DNA of 64,000 bases. It comes from Falsiroseomonas sp051433195 (lineage in GTDB: Bacteria > Pseudomonadota > Alphaproteobacteria > Acetobacterales > Acetobacteraceae). Of the stretch, positions 52,803 through 62,985 are shown piece by piece. Each line of letters opens with the position of its first letter. The stretch's first letter is position 1. Where the stretch lies: NCBI RefSeq assembly GCF_051433195.1, contig NZ_JBHMFT010000008.1, positions 147,850 through 211,849 on the forward strand, given 5' to 3'. The position numbers and the translations under genes are program-made. The notes below the pieces were generated by a model, which worked only from the letters and a program-made list of their open reading frames with translations, searched no databases and had not been told where the DNA came from.

Positions 52803-53121
52803 GGCAGCACCGCACGCACGCGGGTTTCCAGGATGGCCTTCATGTCGGCGACCGCCGCCGCCCGGTCCGGCGCGTCCAGCACATGCACGAACAGCGTGCG
52901 GCCATCGGCCGAGACGTCCAGGCTGGTCGTCCCCGGCGTCAGCGTCACGATGTTGGCGAACAGCGCCGTGCCGGCGGCCGAGCGGACATCGAGCGGCACG
53001 GCCAGGATCGCAGGACGCAACCGCTCCGTCGGCCCCAGCACGGCACGCACCACCGCGCCGGTGGATTTCGCCAGTTCGGTGAGGAAGGTGAGCCAGACCC
53101 GCAGCCAGGCGAGCGCGAGCT

Positions 53122-53125
<4 letters not shown>
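52799..53125 (-). CDS. mnhE: Mrp/Mnh antiporter subunit E
   Basis: A 108-residue protein, shorter than many MnhE proteins (about 160) because the N-terminal hydrophobic region is reduced to one segment. It retains the core: PAILAVPLDVRS, LFANIVTLTPGTTSLDVS and HVLDAPD. ATG 53125 overlaps the mnhD stop by 4 bp. Confidence 0.87.
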
Positions 53126-54648
<1,523 letters not shown>

Positions 54649-54690
54649 CACGCCGCCCTACCGTTCAGATGCTGCTTTGGCAGTGCCTGA

Positions 54691-54850
54691 CGCCGTGGTC
54701 CTGTCATGCCAGGATCACGGCGCGGCGGCGGTGCCGGGATGGTTCTCATGCTGGCTGCCCAGGATGGCTCGGGAGGTAGATCCCCCGGCACCGCCACTCC
54801 GCCTCGACCGCTGATTAGGCTCTGCGATCCATCGCTGTGTAGGGCGACGA
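54691..54850 (+). ncRNA. Predicted IS110 bridge RNA
   Basis: The left end folds into a 13-bp hairpin (54691-54703 with 54710-54722; one G-U pair) and then a second perfect 12-bp stem (54727-54738 with 54784-54795) closing a 45-nt loop. A weaker stem (54800-54803 with 54843-54846) closes a third loop. In loop 2, CGGGAGGTAG (54770-54779) can pair with the right target CTGCCTCCCG (56089-56098) with one G-U. GCTGCCC (54754-54760) matches the left target GCCGCCC with one wobble. In loop 3, ATTAGGCT (54814-54821) equals the right end of the element. This matches the target- and donor-binding loops of known bridge RNAs. The exact RNA ends are unknown. Confidence 0.7.
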
Positions 54851-54893
54851 CGGCGCGGGTGGGGTGCCGAACCTTCAATCGCCGGAGGGCACC

Positions 54894-56075
54894 ATGGAGA
54901 GGATCAGTGTCGGGATAGACATCGCAAAGGACATCCACTGGGTCACCGCCATCGACGCCAACGGCGCCGTGCGGATCGACCGCAAGCTCCCCAACACGCC
55001 GCCCGAGATCGCGGGCTTGGCAGAACAACTCGCAGCCCTCGGCGGAGCTGTGCAGATCGGCATCGACGTCATCGGCGGTATCGCCAGCCTCGCCGAAGTC
55101 ATGCTGGCCGAAGCAGGCTTCACCCTCGTTCATGTGCCGGGCCTGGCCGTCAACCGTGCCCGCCAGCGCACCGTCGGCGGCGAAAACAAGTCCGACCCGC
55201 GCGATGCTCGCACCATCGCCGAGCAGGTCCGCACCCGATCCGATCTTCGCAGGGTCGAACCGTTCACTGAGATAGACATCGAGATCAGGCTGCTGGCCGG
55301 CCGACGACGCGACCTGGTGCACGCCCAGACCCAGCGACTGGCCCGCATGCATGACCTGCTGGTCGGCATCTTCCCCGGCCTCGAAGCCCGCCTCGACCTC
55401 ACCACCAAAGGGCCGCTGCATCTGCTGACCAAGTTCGTCACACCCGCCGAGCTGCGCAATGCCGGCCGTAAGCGCCTGGTGCGCCACTTGCAGGCCGCCG
55501 GCGGCCTGCCCAACGTCGAGGCCCTCGCCGACCGCGCGCTCGCCGCCGCCGCCGAACAGGCCATCGCCGTGCCAGCCGAGCGCATGACCGCGCGCATGAT
55601 TCGCGAACTCGCCGCCGAGGCCCTGGCCTGCCGCTCCCGCCTCATCGAACTCGATCGCGAATTGGAGGCGCTGCTCGAACGCCACCCTGATGCGACCCTC
55701 ATCCGCAGCCTGCCCGGCATGGGGGTCGTACTCTGCGCTGAACTCATCGCCGAGGCAGGCAACCTCTCCCGCTTCCGCTCCGCCGATGCGCTCGCCTCCG
55801 CCGCAGGCATGGCGCCCGTGCTGCGGCAATCCGGCCGAACCCGCTTCCTGCGACGACCCAATGGCGGCAACAAGGGCCTCAAGCGCGTCTTCTACCAGTC
55901 GGCCTTCTGCTCGCTCAGCCACGCCGATAGTCGCGCCTTCTACGATCGCAAGCGACGCGAGGGGAAACGCCACCACACCGCCGTCATCGCCCTCGCACGC
56001 CGCCGCGTGAACGTGCTCTGGGCCGTCGTCCAAAGCCGCACGCCGTTCCAGACCGGATTCAAAACAGCCAGTTGA
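54894..56075 (+). CDS. IS110-family transposase (bridge-RNA-guided recombinase)
   Basis: A 393-residue protein. The N-terminal RuvC-like DEDD domain begins VGIDIAKDIHWV and continues with KSDPRDARTIAEQVR. The C-terminal Transposase_20 domain has LIRSLPGMGVVLCAELIAEAG and APVLRQSGRT, which carries the catalytic Ser. No truncation is evident, so it may be active. ATG 54894 follows GGAGG. It is oriented against the mnh operon. Confidence 0.92.
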   Translation: MERISVGIDIAKDIHWVTAIDANGAVRIDRKLPNTPPEIAGLAEQLAALGGAVQIGIDVIGGIASLAEVMLAEAGFTLVHVPGLAVNRARQRTVGGENKSDPRDARTIAEQVRTRSDLRRVEPFTEIDIEIRLLAGRRRDLVHAQTQRLARMHDLLVGIFPGLEARLDLTTKGPLHLLTKFVTPAELRNAGRKRLVRHLQAAGGLPNVEALADRALAAAAEQAIAVPAERMTARMIRELAAEALACRSRLIELDRELEALLERHPDATLIRSLPGMGVVLCAELIAEAGNLSRFRSADALASAAGMAPVLRQSGRTRFLRRPNGGNKGLKRVFYQSAFCSLSHADSRAFYDRKRREGKRHHTAVIALARRRVNVLWAVVQSRTPFQTGFKTAS

Positions 56076-56083
56076 CTGAGCCA

Positions 56084-56494
56084 TTAGGCTGCCTCCCGCC
56101 GCTCAGGGAGAGGCTGCTGCGCCGGTGCCGGTGCCACCGGCTGGTCCGGCGCCTCCGCCGCATCCATGTCCTCGGTGCTCACGCTGCCGAACTCGGCGTG
56201 GGCGCGCATCACCAGCACCAGCGCGAAGGCGGCAAGCCCGAAGCCGATGACGATGGCGGTCAGCACCAGGGCCTGCGGCAGCGGGTTCGCCGCGCCGGCC
56301 ACAAGCGCCGTCGCACCGTACTCCACCAGCGGCGGCACCATCGTGCCGATCCGGCCGGCGGCGAAGATCGAGAGATTGGCCGCCGTGCCGAGCAGCACGA
56401 AGCCGAGCAGTGCCCGCGGCAGGTCGCGCGCCAGCAGCAGGTAGGCCGCCGCGGCGACCAGCACGCCGACGGTCAGGGCCAGGAACGCTCCCAC
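56084..56494 (-). CDS. mnhC: Mrp/Mnh antiporter subunit C
   Basis: A 136-residue protein with three NuoK-like helices (LLARDLPRALLGFVLLGTAANL, then PLPQALVLTAIVIGFGLAAFA). The C-terminal 30 residues are hydrophilic and Pro/Ala-rich. The last codon and TAA stop come from the IS110 right end, so only the extreme C-terminus is altered and function is probably kept. mnhB lies 4 nt upstream. Confidence 0.89.
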   Translation of the reverse strand: MGAFLALTVGVLVAAAAYLLLARDLPRALLGFVLLGTAANLSIFAAGRIGTMVPPLVEYGATALVAGAANPLPQALVLTAIVIGFGLAAFALVLVMRAHAEFGSVSTEDMDAAEAPDQPVAPAPAQQPLPERREAA

Positions 56495-56498
56495 GGCC

Positions 56499-56915
56499 TC
56501 AATCCTCCGCCACGAGGGCGAAGACCATCGCGGTGATCGTGCCGATCACCACGAGGTAGACGCCGACATCGAAGACGAAGGCGGTGTTCAGCGGCAGCTT
56601 CACGGGCAGGTCCGGGAACCACCAGCGATGCGTCAGGTAGCCGGCGGAGGGATCGAGCCAGGCCAGCAGCCCGCTGCCCGCCGCCAGCAGCAGGCCCACG
56701 CCGCACCAGGACGCCGGCGGCAGGCGCATGGCGCCCAGCGCCGCCGCCTGCCCGCGCGAGATCGCGTAGAAGACGAGCCCAGCCGCGGCGACCAGGCCGC
56801 CGACGAAGCCGCCGCCCGGCGCGTTGTGCCCGCGCACCAGCAGGTACAGCGACACCAGCAGCGGCACCCACAGCAGCAGCGGCGCGGAGGCGCGAAGGAT
56901 GAGGGAGGCGGGCAT
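56499..56915 (-). CDS. mnhB: Mrp/Mnh antiporter subunit B
   Basis: A 138-residue membrane protein. The MnhB motif RGHNAPGGGFVGGLVAAAG lies near residue 30, and it ends with FDVGVYLVVIGTITAMVF. It starts 2 nt after the mnhA stop. A longer in-frame extension to 57749 lies antisense-like over mnhA and is rejected. Confidence 0.9.
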   Translation of the reverse strand: MPASLILRASAPLLLWVPLLVSLYLLVRGHNAPGGGFVGGLVAAAGLVFYAISRGQAAALGAMRLPPASWCGVGLLLAAGSGLLAWLDPSAGYLTHRWWFPDLPVKLPLNTAFVFDVGVYLVVIGTITAMVFALVAED

Positions 56916-56917
56916 CG

Positions 56918-59221
56918 TCAGTTTCCACTCCGGAGCGGGCGGGCCGCGCCGCGCAGCAGCGCGATGACGGCGAAGGCGGCAATGGCGAGCACCGCGATCT
57001 CGCCCAGCGTGTCGAGCGCGCGGAAATCCACGAGGATGACGTTCACCACGTTCTGCCCATGGCCGCCCGGGATGCTGTTCTCGCCGAACCACAGGCCAAG
57101 TCGCGGATCGAAGGGCGAGGCAAGAACGGCCAGCAGCAGCAGCGCGACGGAGCTGCCCGCCGCCACCGCCACCACGGCATCGCCGGCCCGCTGGCGGGGC
57201 CTGCGGGTATCGCGGCCGTGGATCGGCAGCCGGATCAGCACCGTCGCCAGCATGACGACCAGCAGCACCTCGACCGTGAACTGCGTCAGCGCGACGTCGG
57301 GCGCGCCAAAGGTCAGGAAGACCACTGCGGCCCCGAAGCCCACCAGCCCCAATGCCATCACCGCGGCAAGTGTGGTCGTGGCGAGCGCCGTCGCCACCGC
57401 GCCGGCGGCGATCAGGCCGAAGGCGAGCACGCGCGGGTCGACGGCCGCATCCGCCGGCCAGGCGAGGCCGCCGCGCGCCAGCAACATCACCAGCGGGCCG
57501 AGCGCCGCGACCAGCAGCAGCATCCGCATGTAGCCGCGCAGGCTGCCGTGCTGCACCGCCGCCGTGATCGCCTCGGCGAAGCCGACGGTGCCGGCCAGGG
57601 TGCGCTCGTAGCCGCGGCCCGGCCCCATGTGGTCCAGCACCTTCGTCGCCCGCAGATGCGGCATGAAGCGTGGCCACAGCAGCAGCAGGATGACGCCGAG
57701 CAGGACGGTGGCGACGCTCAGCGCCAGGATCGGCGTGAAGCCGTGCCACAGCTTCAACTGCGTCGCGGGCGGATGGCCGAGGATCGCCGCCGCCGCGCCA
57801 TCCAGCAGCCAGTCGCCGAGGAAGGACGGTGCCGTGCCGGCGGCGAGGCCGAGAGTCGCCAGCAGGATCGGCCCGGCGAGCATCGCGACCGGCGGATCAT
57901 GCGGCGCCATCGGCGTCGGCCGCACCGTGCCGAAGAAGATGCGCCAGGACAGCAGGCCGGCGATCGCCACGCCTGCTGCATTCACCAGGAAGCCGACGAC
58001 GACGACCGGGCCCGCCCCGCCATCGGTCGCGATCTTCGCCTCATAGACGATCTCCTTCGCCACGAAGCCGACGAAGGGCGGCAGCCCGGCCATGGACAGC
58101 GCGGCGAGTACCGCCGCCGCGGCGGTCCACGGCATGGTGGCGCGCAGACCGCCGAGGGCGGAGGCGTCCCGCGTGCCCGTCTCGTGGTCCAGGATGCCGG
58201 CGACCAGGAACAGCGCGGCCTTGTACAGGGCATGGACCAGCAGGAAGGTCACGGCCGCGGTGGCTGAGAGTTCGGGCGCGACTCCGATCAGCATCGTCAG
58301 CGTGCCCAGCGCGGTGACGGTGGTGTAGGCGAGTACGCGCTTCAGGTCGGTCTCGCGGAAGGCGAGGATCGCGCCGGTCAGCGCCGTCACCAAGCCTGTC
58401 ACCGTCAGCAGGTTCTGCCACAGCACCTCCGTGCCGTAGACCGGGTTGAACCGCGCGAGCAGGTAGATGCCGAGCTTCACCATGGTCGCGGAGTGTAGGT
58501 AGGCGCTGACCGGTGTCGGCGCGGCCATGGCGTTCGGCAGCCAGAAGTGGAACGGGAACTGCGCCGATTTGGTGAAGGCGCCGAGCACCAGCAGCAGCAT
58601 CGCCGGCACCGCCAGCGGATGCGCCAGCACCGCCTCACGCGCCGCAATGATGCCGGAGATGCTGGTGGTGCCGGCGGCGATGCCGACCAGGACCAGGCCC
58701 GCCAGCAAGGCCAGGCCGCCGCCGCCGGTGATCAGCAGCGCCTGCAGCGCGGCCTTCCGGGCCCCCGGCTTCTCATGGTCGTAGGCGACCAGGAAGAAGG
58801 AAGCGAGGCTGGTCAGTTCCCAGAAGATGAACAGGGTGATGACGTCGTCGGCGGTGACCGACCCCAGCATCGCCACCACGAAGATGAGCAGCAGGACCAC
58901 GAGCCGCGTCAACCGGGCATCGCCTTCCAGGTAACGGCCGGCGTAGAGAAGAACGAGCGCACCGATGCCCGTGATCAGCAGCGCGAAAAGCGCCGCGAGA
59001 CCATCCAACCGCAACCCGCCCGCGATGCCGAGCGACGGCACCGCCCAGAAGTTGGCCGACACCGGATCTCCGCCGGCGATGCCCAGATAGAGGGCGAAGC
59101 AAACGGCCGCCGCCGCAGCCCCGACCGGTGCAGCGAAGGCGGGGCGCAGGCATGCCACGCCCGCCGCGGCGACGATGCCGAGGATGAGTGGAAGCTGCAG
59201 GATGAAATCGATCGAGGGCAT
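56918..59221 (-). CDS. mnhA: Mrp/Mnh antiporter subunit A
   Basis: A 767-residue membrane protein, the largest subunit. Residues 1-500 are the NuoL-like core (ELTSLASFFLVAYDH; KSAQFPFHFWLPNAMAAPTPVSAYLHSATMVK). The C-terminal MbhD/MbhE part has LTFGAPDVALTQFTVEVLLVVML. ATG 59221 begins MPSIDFILQLPL; the frame upstream to 59353 is not supported. It is the first gene of the operon. Its promoter must lie in the 282 bp gap that ends in the IS1595/TnpB unit. Confidence 0.91.
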   Translation of the reverse strand: MPSIDFILQLPLILGIVAAAGVACLRPAFAAPVGAAAAAVCFALYLGIAGGDPVSANFWAVPSLGIAGGLRLDGLAALFALLITGIGALVLLYAGRYLEGDARLTRLVVLLLIFVVAMLGSVTADDVITLFIFWELTSLASFFLVAYDHEKPGARKAALQALLITGGGGLALLAGLVLVGIAAGTTSISGIIAAREAVLAHPLAVPAMLLLVLGAFTKSAQFPFHFWLPNAMAAPTPVSAYLHSATMVKLGIYLLARFNPVYGTEVLWQNLLTVTGLVTALTGAILAFRETDLKRVLAYTTVTALGTLTMLIGVAPELSATAAVTFLLVHALYKAALFLVAGILDHETGTRDASALGGLRATMPWTAAAAVLAALSMAGLPPFVGFVAKEIVYEAKIATDGGAGPVVVVGFLVNAAGVAIAGLLSWRIFFGTVRPTPMAPHDPPVAMLAGPILLATLGLAAGTAPSFLGDWLLDGAAAAILGHPPATQLKLWHGFTPILALSVATVLLGVILLLLWPRFMPHLRATKVLDHMGPGRGYERTLAGTVGFAEAITAAVQHGSLRGYMRMLLLVAALGPLVMLLARGGLAWPADAAVDPRVLAFGLIAAGAVATALATTTLAAVMALGLVGFGAAVVFLTFGAPDVALTQFTVEVLLVVMLATVLIRLPIHGRDTRRPRQRAGDAVVAVAAGSSVALLLLAVLASPFDPRLGLWFGENSIPGGHGQNVVNVILVDFRALDTLGEIAVLAIAAFAVIALLRGAARPLRSGN

Positions 59222-59445
59222 GACAGGTCGCTGTTGGCAAGCTCTGTGCCAGTCGGCGATGTTCGTAGAATCAATGTCCTGGGCCAGCTGCCCGGGAACT
59301 GGCGTCAATGCCGTTGAACGTCGCTGAACGTCCGTGTTCAGGATGGTGAACACCGCTTCCTTCGGCTGCGGCGGATGCCACCGTCCGGGATGGTGGTGCA
59401 GCGCGCCTGTCCGATCATGCCGGGGCGGGTTTCGTGTTGCCCGCC

Positions 59446-59463
59446 TGTTGACGTGGTTCAGGG
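59446..59463. repeat. Left copy of 18-bp imperfect direct repeat
   Basis: TGTTGACGTGGTTCAGGG; matches 61684-61701 (TGTTGACTCGGTACAGGG) at 15 of 18 positions in the same orientation. It lies 41 bp before the IS1595 transposase start. Confidence 0.5.
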
Positions 59464-59503
59464 CGCCACTCTATCTTGAGAACGTAAGAGGAACTTGGGC
59501 GGG

Positions 59504-60334
59504 ATGACGCTGGCGGCTTTCCAGAAGCGGTTTGGGAGCGAGGAGCCATGTCGCGCCCATCTCGAAGCCGTTCAATGCCGCGACTGCAGCCACCAGTTCT
59601 CGGTGGCGAGTGGGACCGCCCTGCACGGCACCAAAGTGGCACTCTGCAAGTGGTTCACGGCCATCGACCTGATCGCATCGTCCAGCAAGGGCGTTGCGGC
59701 CCTGCGGCTGGCTGACCTCATTGGCGTCAGCACCAGGACGGCGTGGTTCATGGGGCACCGCATCCGGGCAATGATGGCGGGACGCGACCGCCTGCTCAGG
59801 GGCATCGTGGAGGCGGACGAAGCCTATCTCGGGGGACGGAAGAAGCCCGAGGAGCCGCACGACGCGGCTGCGTCGAAGCGCGGCCGTGGTCGAGGGCGGG
59901 CGACGATGTTCGTCGCCGTGGAGAGGGGCGGCGAAGCACGGGCCGGGCTGATCGCCAGTCACACCAAGGAGGCCAACGGGGGTGCGCTGCGGGCCTCGGT
60001 GGACCCCGGAGCGCGGCTGATCTCGGATGGGCTGCCGGCCTACCGGGAGCCAGGGCGCGGCTTCGCCGCCCATGACACGGTGGAGCACGGGCGGCGGCGC
60101 TTTGCTGAGGGCGACGCCCACGTCAACACCGCAGAAGCGTTCTTCGGGCTGTTCCGCCGCGCCGTGAACGGCGTCTGGCACCACATCAGCCGTAAACATG
60201 CCAGCCGCTACCTGCATGAGATGGAATGGCGCTGGAACCGCAGGAAGGTGGTCGCCACCGAGCGGGCGGACGCCATCCTGTCAGCGCTAGCGCCGCCGCT
60301 CGGCTGGTCCGCGCTGACGGAGCGGGCGGCATGA
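59504..60334 (+). CDS. IS1595-family transposase with shortened zinc-ribbon
   Basis: A 276-residue transposase. The DDE-type residues are visible in IVEADEAYLGGRKK, LISDGLPAYR and the HVNTAEAFFGLFRR segment with GVWHHIS. At the N-terminus the first CxxC pair and about 25 residues of the zinc ribbon are missing: HLEAVQ runs directly into CRDCSHQFSVASGT. This internal loss probably impairs end binding. ATG 59504 is preferred over TTG 59495. Its stop overlaps the next start by ATGA. Confidence 0.85.
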   Translation: MTLAAFQKRFGSEEPCRAHLEAVQCRDCSHQFSVASGTALHGTKVALCKWFTAIDLIASSSKGVAALRLADLIGVSTRTAWFMGHRIRAMMAGRDRLLRGIVEADEAYLGGRKKPEEPHDAAASKRGRGRGRATMFVAVERGGEARAGLIASHTKEANGGALRASVDPGARLISDGLPAYREPGRGFAAHDTVEHGRRRFAEGDAHVNTAEAFFGLFRRAVNGVWHHISRKHASRYLHEMEWRWNRRKVVATERADAILSALAPPLGWSALTERAA

Positions 60335-61689
60335 CGGAGGTCGTGCAGGCCGCGACGTTCTGCGCCACCCTCAAGGCGCAGCAGGAGCATGTGCTTCGCG
60401 GGTGGGTCGGCTCCTGCCGATGGGTCTGGAACCGATGCGTCGAGTTCGACGGCACGCATCGGGAATGCACGGGCAAGTCCATCGCCTATGCTGACCTGAC
60501 GAAGTGGCTGCCGGTCTAGAAGGAGAGCCATCCGTGGCTGGCCGAAGTGCCCGCCATCGCCTTGGTGGATGTGGTTCGGCAGTACTGCCAGGCCCGGAGC
60601 CGAGCGTTCGCGGACCGCAAGGCGGGGCTGCCGAAGGGAAGCCAGGCTGGCTTCCCGAAGTGGCGGAAGCGAAAGGCGGGCGAGGGGTCGGTCTATCTCG
60701 CGTCGGCGGCGCTGCCCGAGCTGACCCGCAGGCACACCAAGCACGCGCGCGGACGGGCCAATGTTATGCGCCTTGGTGCCATCCGCATCCGGGGTGGGCG
60801 CTGGCCCGAGGGACACCTGCTGGCCGCCCGGCTGCGCCTCGACGGTGAGCGCCGTGTGTTCTCGGTGCAGTTCAGGGCGCCGCCGCCGGCGGCGCGGGTG
60901 CCAGTGCCCGAGCCGACTGTGGACGTGCTCGGCCTGGATGGCGGCCTGTCGGCCCTGGTGGTCGAGAGCGATGGCGCGCGGCATGAAGCGCCGCGGCATC
61001 TGCGGAAGGCCGAGAAGAAGTTGAAGCGGCTCCAACGGCGCTGGAGCCGTGCGGAGCACGCCAGGAAGAAGGAGGAGCGCGAGGTCAGCCGCCGTCATGC
61101 GCGGCGGCAGCAGAGGCTTGGCCGTGCGCACCGTCAGGTGCGGGACCGGCGGGCCGACCATCATCACCACCTTTCGTCGGCGCTGACAGCCAAAGCGGCC
61201 GTGATCGGGGTGGAAGATCTGTCGGTGCAGGGCATGGCCCGTAACCCGTATCTCTCGAAATCAGTCGCGGACGCGGGGTTGGGCGAGTTGTATCGGCAGG
61301 TCGGCTACAAGGCCGCGTGGCGTGGTCGACGACTGCACGAGGTCGGGCGCTTCGAGCGCAGCACCGGGTGCTGCCCGGATTGCGGCCTCGTGGGGCCGCG
61401 CCTCGGCCTCAAGGTTCGGGTCTGGACCTGCCACTGTTGTGGCCGGGTGCATGACCGGGATCATGCTGCCGCTCGTTGGGTCGAGCGGTTGACACGGGAA
61501 TGGGTAGCCCAAGGCATGGGCGAACCGGCGGTCGGGGCAGCCCGGCAGCCTACGCGCGGGGAGACGGGAGAGCAGCGACGTGGGCTTGGCCTGCGTCGTG
61601 GTGCCCGTCGTGGAGCCGCGAACGGAGATACGGGTTCGGATCAGCCCCTTGTGGCTGCCGGAATCACGTCAACGATGCCGTCGTGTTGA
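60331..61689 (+). pseudogene. tnpB: TnpB RNA-guided nuclease gene with in-frame amber stop
   Basis: The frame opens at ATG 60331 with a TnpB N-terminus (LKAQQEHVLRGWVGSCRWVWNR) and hits TAG at 60517-60519. It then continues in the same frame with KESHPWLAEVPAIAL to 61689. RuvC-type residues are present: Asp in VLGLDGGL, Glu in VIGVEDLSVQGM and Asp in VHDRDHAAARW. The four-Cys zinc finger is CCPDCG...CHCCG. Apart from the stop the protein is complete (about 452 residues). Any omega RNA would overlap its 3' end near 61500-61700. No TnpA gene is present. Confidence 0.85.
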
Positions 61690-61701
61690 CTCGGTACAGG
61701 G
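61684..61701. repeat. Right copy of 18-bp imperfect direct repeat
   Basis: TGTTGACTCGGTACAGGG. It overlaps the TnpB stop codon. The TTGACT inside it, with AATAGT 17 bp later, could also act as an outward promoter for the OmpA-like gene. Confidence 0.5.
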
Positions 61702-61780
61702 TTTCAAAAATAGTGAGGCGCTAAAAATGTATATCTTTATGCAATAGTAGGTCAGCAACAGTGCCACCGGGATCTCGCCG

Positions 61781-62411
61781 ATGAGGTTGATCGCGCTTGC
61801 CATGGCCGGGCTGATCTTCGCGCCGCATGAGCCTGCCATAGCACAATCCGACGCCGTGACGCGTGCCCTGATCCAGCAGTTGAGCCGGCTGCCGAGTGCC
61901 GAGCGGGGCATTCGCCTGCCCGCCCCGGCTCCCGCTTCGGTCGCGGCGCCCGCTTCGGCTCCGGCTTCGGATGCCGTGACCAGCCCTGTCGCCCCTGAAG
62001 CACGTCGCCGCTCCGCTCCGGCCGTGGCGGATGTGCGTCGGGCTACGACGGCCGGTGGACGTTCCCGCCGTCAGTATCACCGTGACGTTCCCGTCAGGAT
62101 CGGCAGACCTGACACCGGGCGCGGAGGCCGTCCTCCTGCCGCTTGGGCGGGCGCTCAGCTCGCCGGATCTCAGCGCGGATCGCTTCAGGATCGAAGGCCA
62201 TACCGACCGGATTGGCTCAAGGGACATGAATCAGGCGTTGTCGGAGCGACGCGCCGAGGCCGTGCGGGATTTCCTGGTGCGGCGATATCAGGTCGATGCA
62301 GCGCGCATCGAGGTGGTCGGATGGGGGGAGGACGATCCCTTGATCCCCACCGCGGATGAGGTGGCTGCGGCAGCCAATCGCCGGGTGCAGGTCCTGAACC
62401 TGGGGCGGTAG
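61781..62411 (+). pseudogene. OmpA-family outer membrane protein gene with frameshift
   Basis: The first frame from ATG 61781 encodes a signal peptide (LIALAMAGLIFA...AIAQ) and a Pro/Ala/Ser-rich linker. The OmpA-like peptidoglycan-binding domain lies one base out of frame, from about 62035 to 62411: ITVTFPSGSADLTP, RIEGHTDRIGSRDMNQALSERRAEAV and VVGWGEDDPLIPT. Joining them needs a +1 shift near 62030-62060. I see no slippery site, so this is a broken gene or a sequence error. A TTGACT...AATAGT pair (61687-61715) could be its promoter. Confidence 0.75.
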
Positions 62412-62490
62412 TTCAGTGTTTTCGCGCCGGAGATCCCCGACGCGCATGATGGGACGGGTCCTGGCAGCCGACAACCATCAAAGTTTCGAC

Positions 62491-62532
62491 CGATATTTTT
62501 CATGAATATCGATTTTATTTAATGAAATATCG
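62491..62532. repeat. AT-rich inverted repeat
   Basis: CGATATTT (62491-62498) and AAATATCG (62525-62532) form perfect 8-bp arms around a 26-nt AT-rich spacer that includes a third ATATCG copy (62506-62511). The stretch 62490-62560 is strongly AT-rich compared with the surroundings, suggesting foreign DNA or a regulatory site. The rest of 62412-62601 holds nothing I can support. Confidence 0.45.
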
Positions 62533-62601
62533 AAAATTTCTGTTAAATTCTGGCTGCAGGCCGCTTGTCCCTTCGGAAAATCAGTCAGAAGGCCCGAGTT
62601 C

Positions 62602-62985
62602 ATGCGGTCAACGCACGGCACTGCCATCCTGCTGCTGCTCGGCTCCCAGCAGGCCACGGCCGCGGCCGGTGCGGCCGGCGAGGAGCTTTCGGGGCTGGCC
62701 CAATCCTTCTTCTGGGCCGAGGCGCGAGGCCTGCTGGTGACGCATTGGAACGTGGCGGAGATTGCCGCAGTCAACACCATGGCCCAGATGCTCCAGCTTC
62801 AGGAGCAAGGACCCGACTCCGCCCTGGCGCTGCAACGGGCGCAACTCGACCTGGTGCAAAGGGCCGGCACCGGCCCCTTCCCGGCCGCCTACGCTCATAC
62901 CCGCTTCTGGGCCGGCTTCGCGCTGATCGGCGATGGCCGCCGCTCACCGGCCCGGCCTTCGGGGGCCCGGGCCGCGTCACTATAA
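62602..62985 (+). pseudogene. C-terminal remnant of a CHAT-domain (caspase-like) protein
   Basis: A 127-residue frame whose core matches the end of CHAT peptidase domains: GEELSGLAQSFFWAEARGLLVTHWNV, then LALQRAQLDLVQRA and YAHTRFWAGFALIGDG. Complete CHAT proteins are several hundred residues long with TPR repeats and a catalytic His-Cys dyad, which is missing here. It begins right after the AT-rich patch, so truncation by rearrangement is likely. A stable hairpin overlaps its stop. Confidence 0.7.

Larger units (their letters stand above)
54660..56090 (+). mobile_element. IS110-family insertion sequence between mnhC and mnhD
   Basis: A 1.43 kb element. The two ends share a CT dinucleotide (54658-54659 and 56089-56090) that I take as the recombination core. 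It has no terminal inverted repeats and no longer target duplication, as expected for IS110. The long non-coding left end (about 230 bp) and very short right end place it in the IS110 group and not IS1111. The last bases of the right end supply the final codon and stop of mnhC. Boundaries are inferred from guide pairing and operon structure, not from comparison with an empty site. Confidence 0.8.
59446..61701 (+). mobile_element. IS1595-like transposase plus TnpB unit (boundaries uncertain)
   Basis: An IS1595-like transposase and a TnpB gene overlap by 4 bp and are flanked by 18-bp imperfect direct repeats (59446-59463 and 61684-61701, 15 of 18 identical). Such direct repeats are not the inverted ends expected for IS1595, so the true borders are unclear. 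The stretch from 59222 to 59445 holds the end of the mnhA leader and no gene I can support. Confidence 0.5.

Noticed and set aside
62031..62411. Independent OmpA-domain gene starting at 62031
   Set aside because: No ribosome site or leader; better explained as the second half of the gene starting at 61781 after a frameshift.
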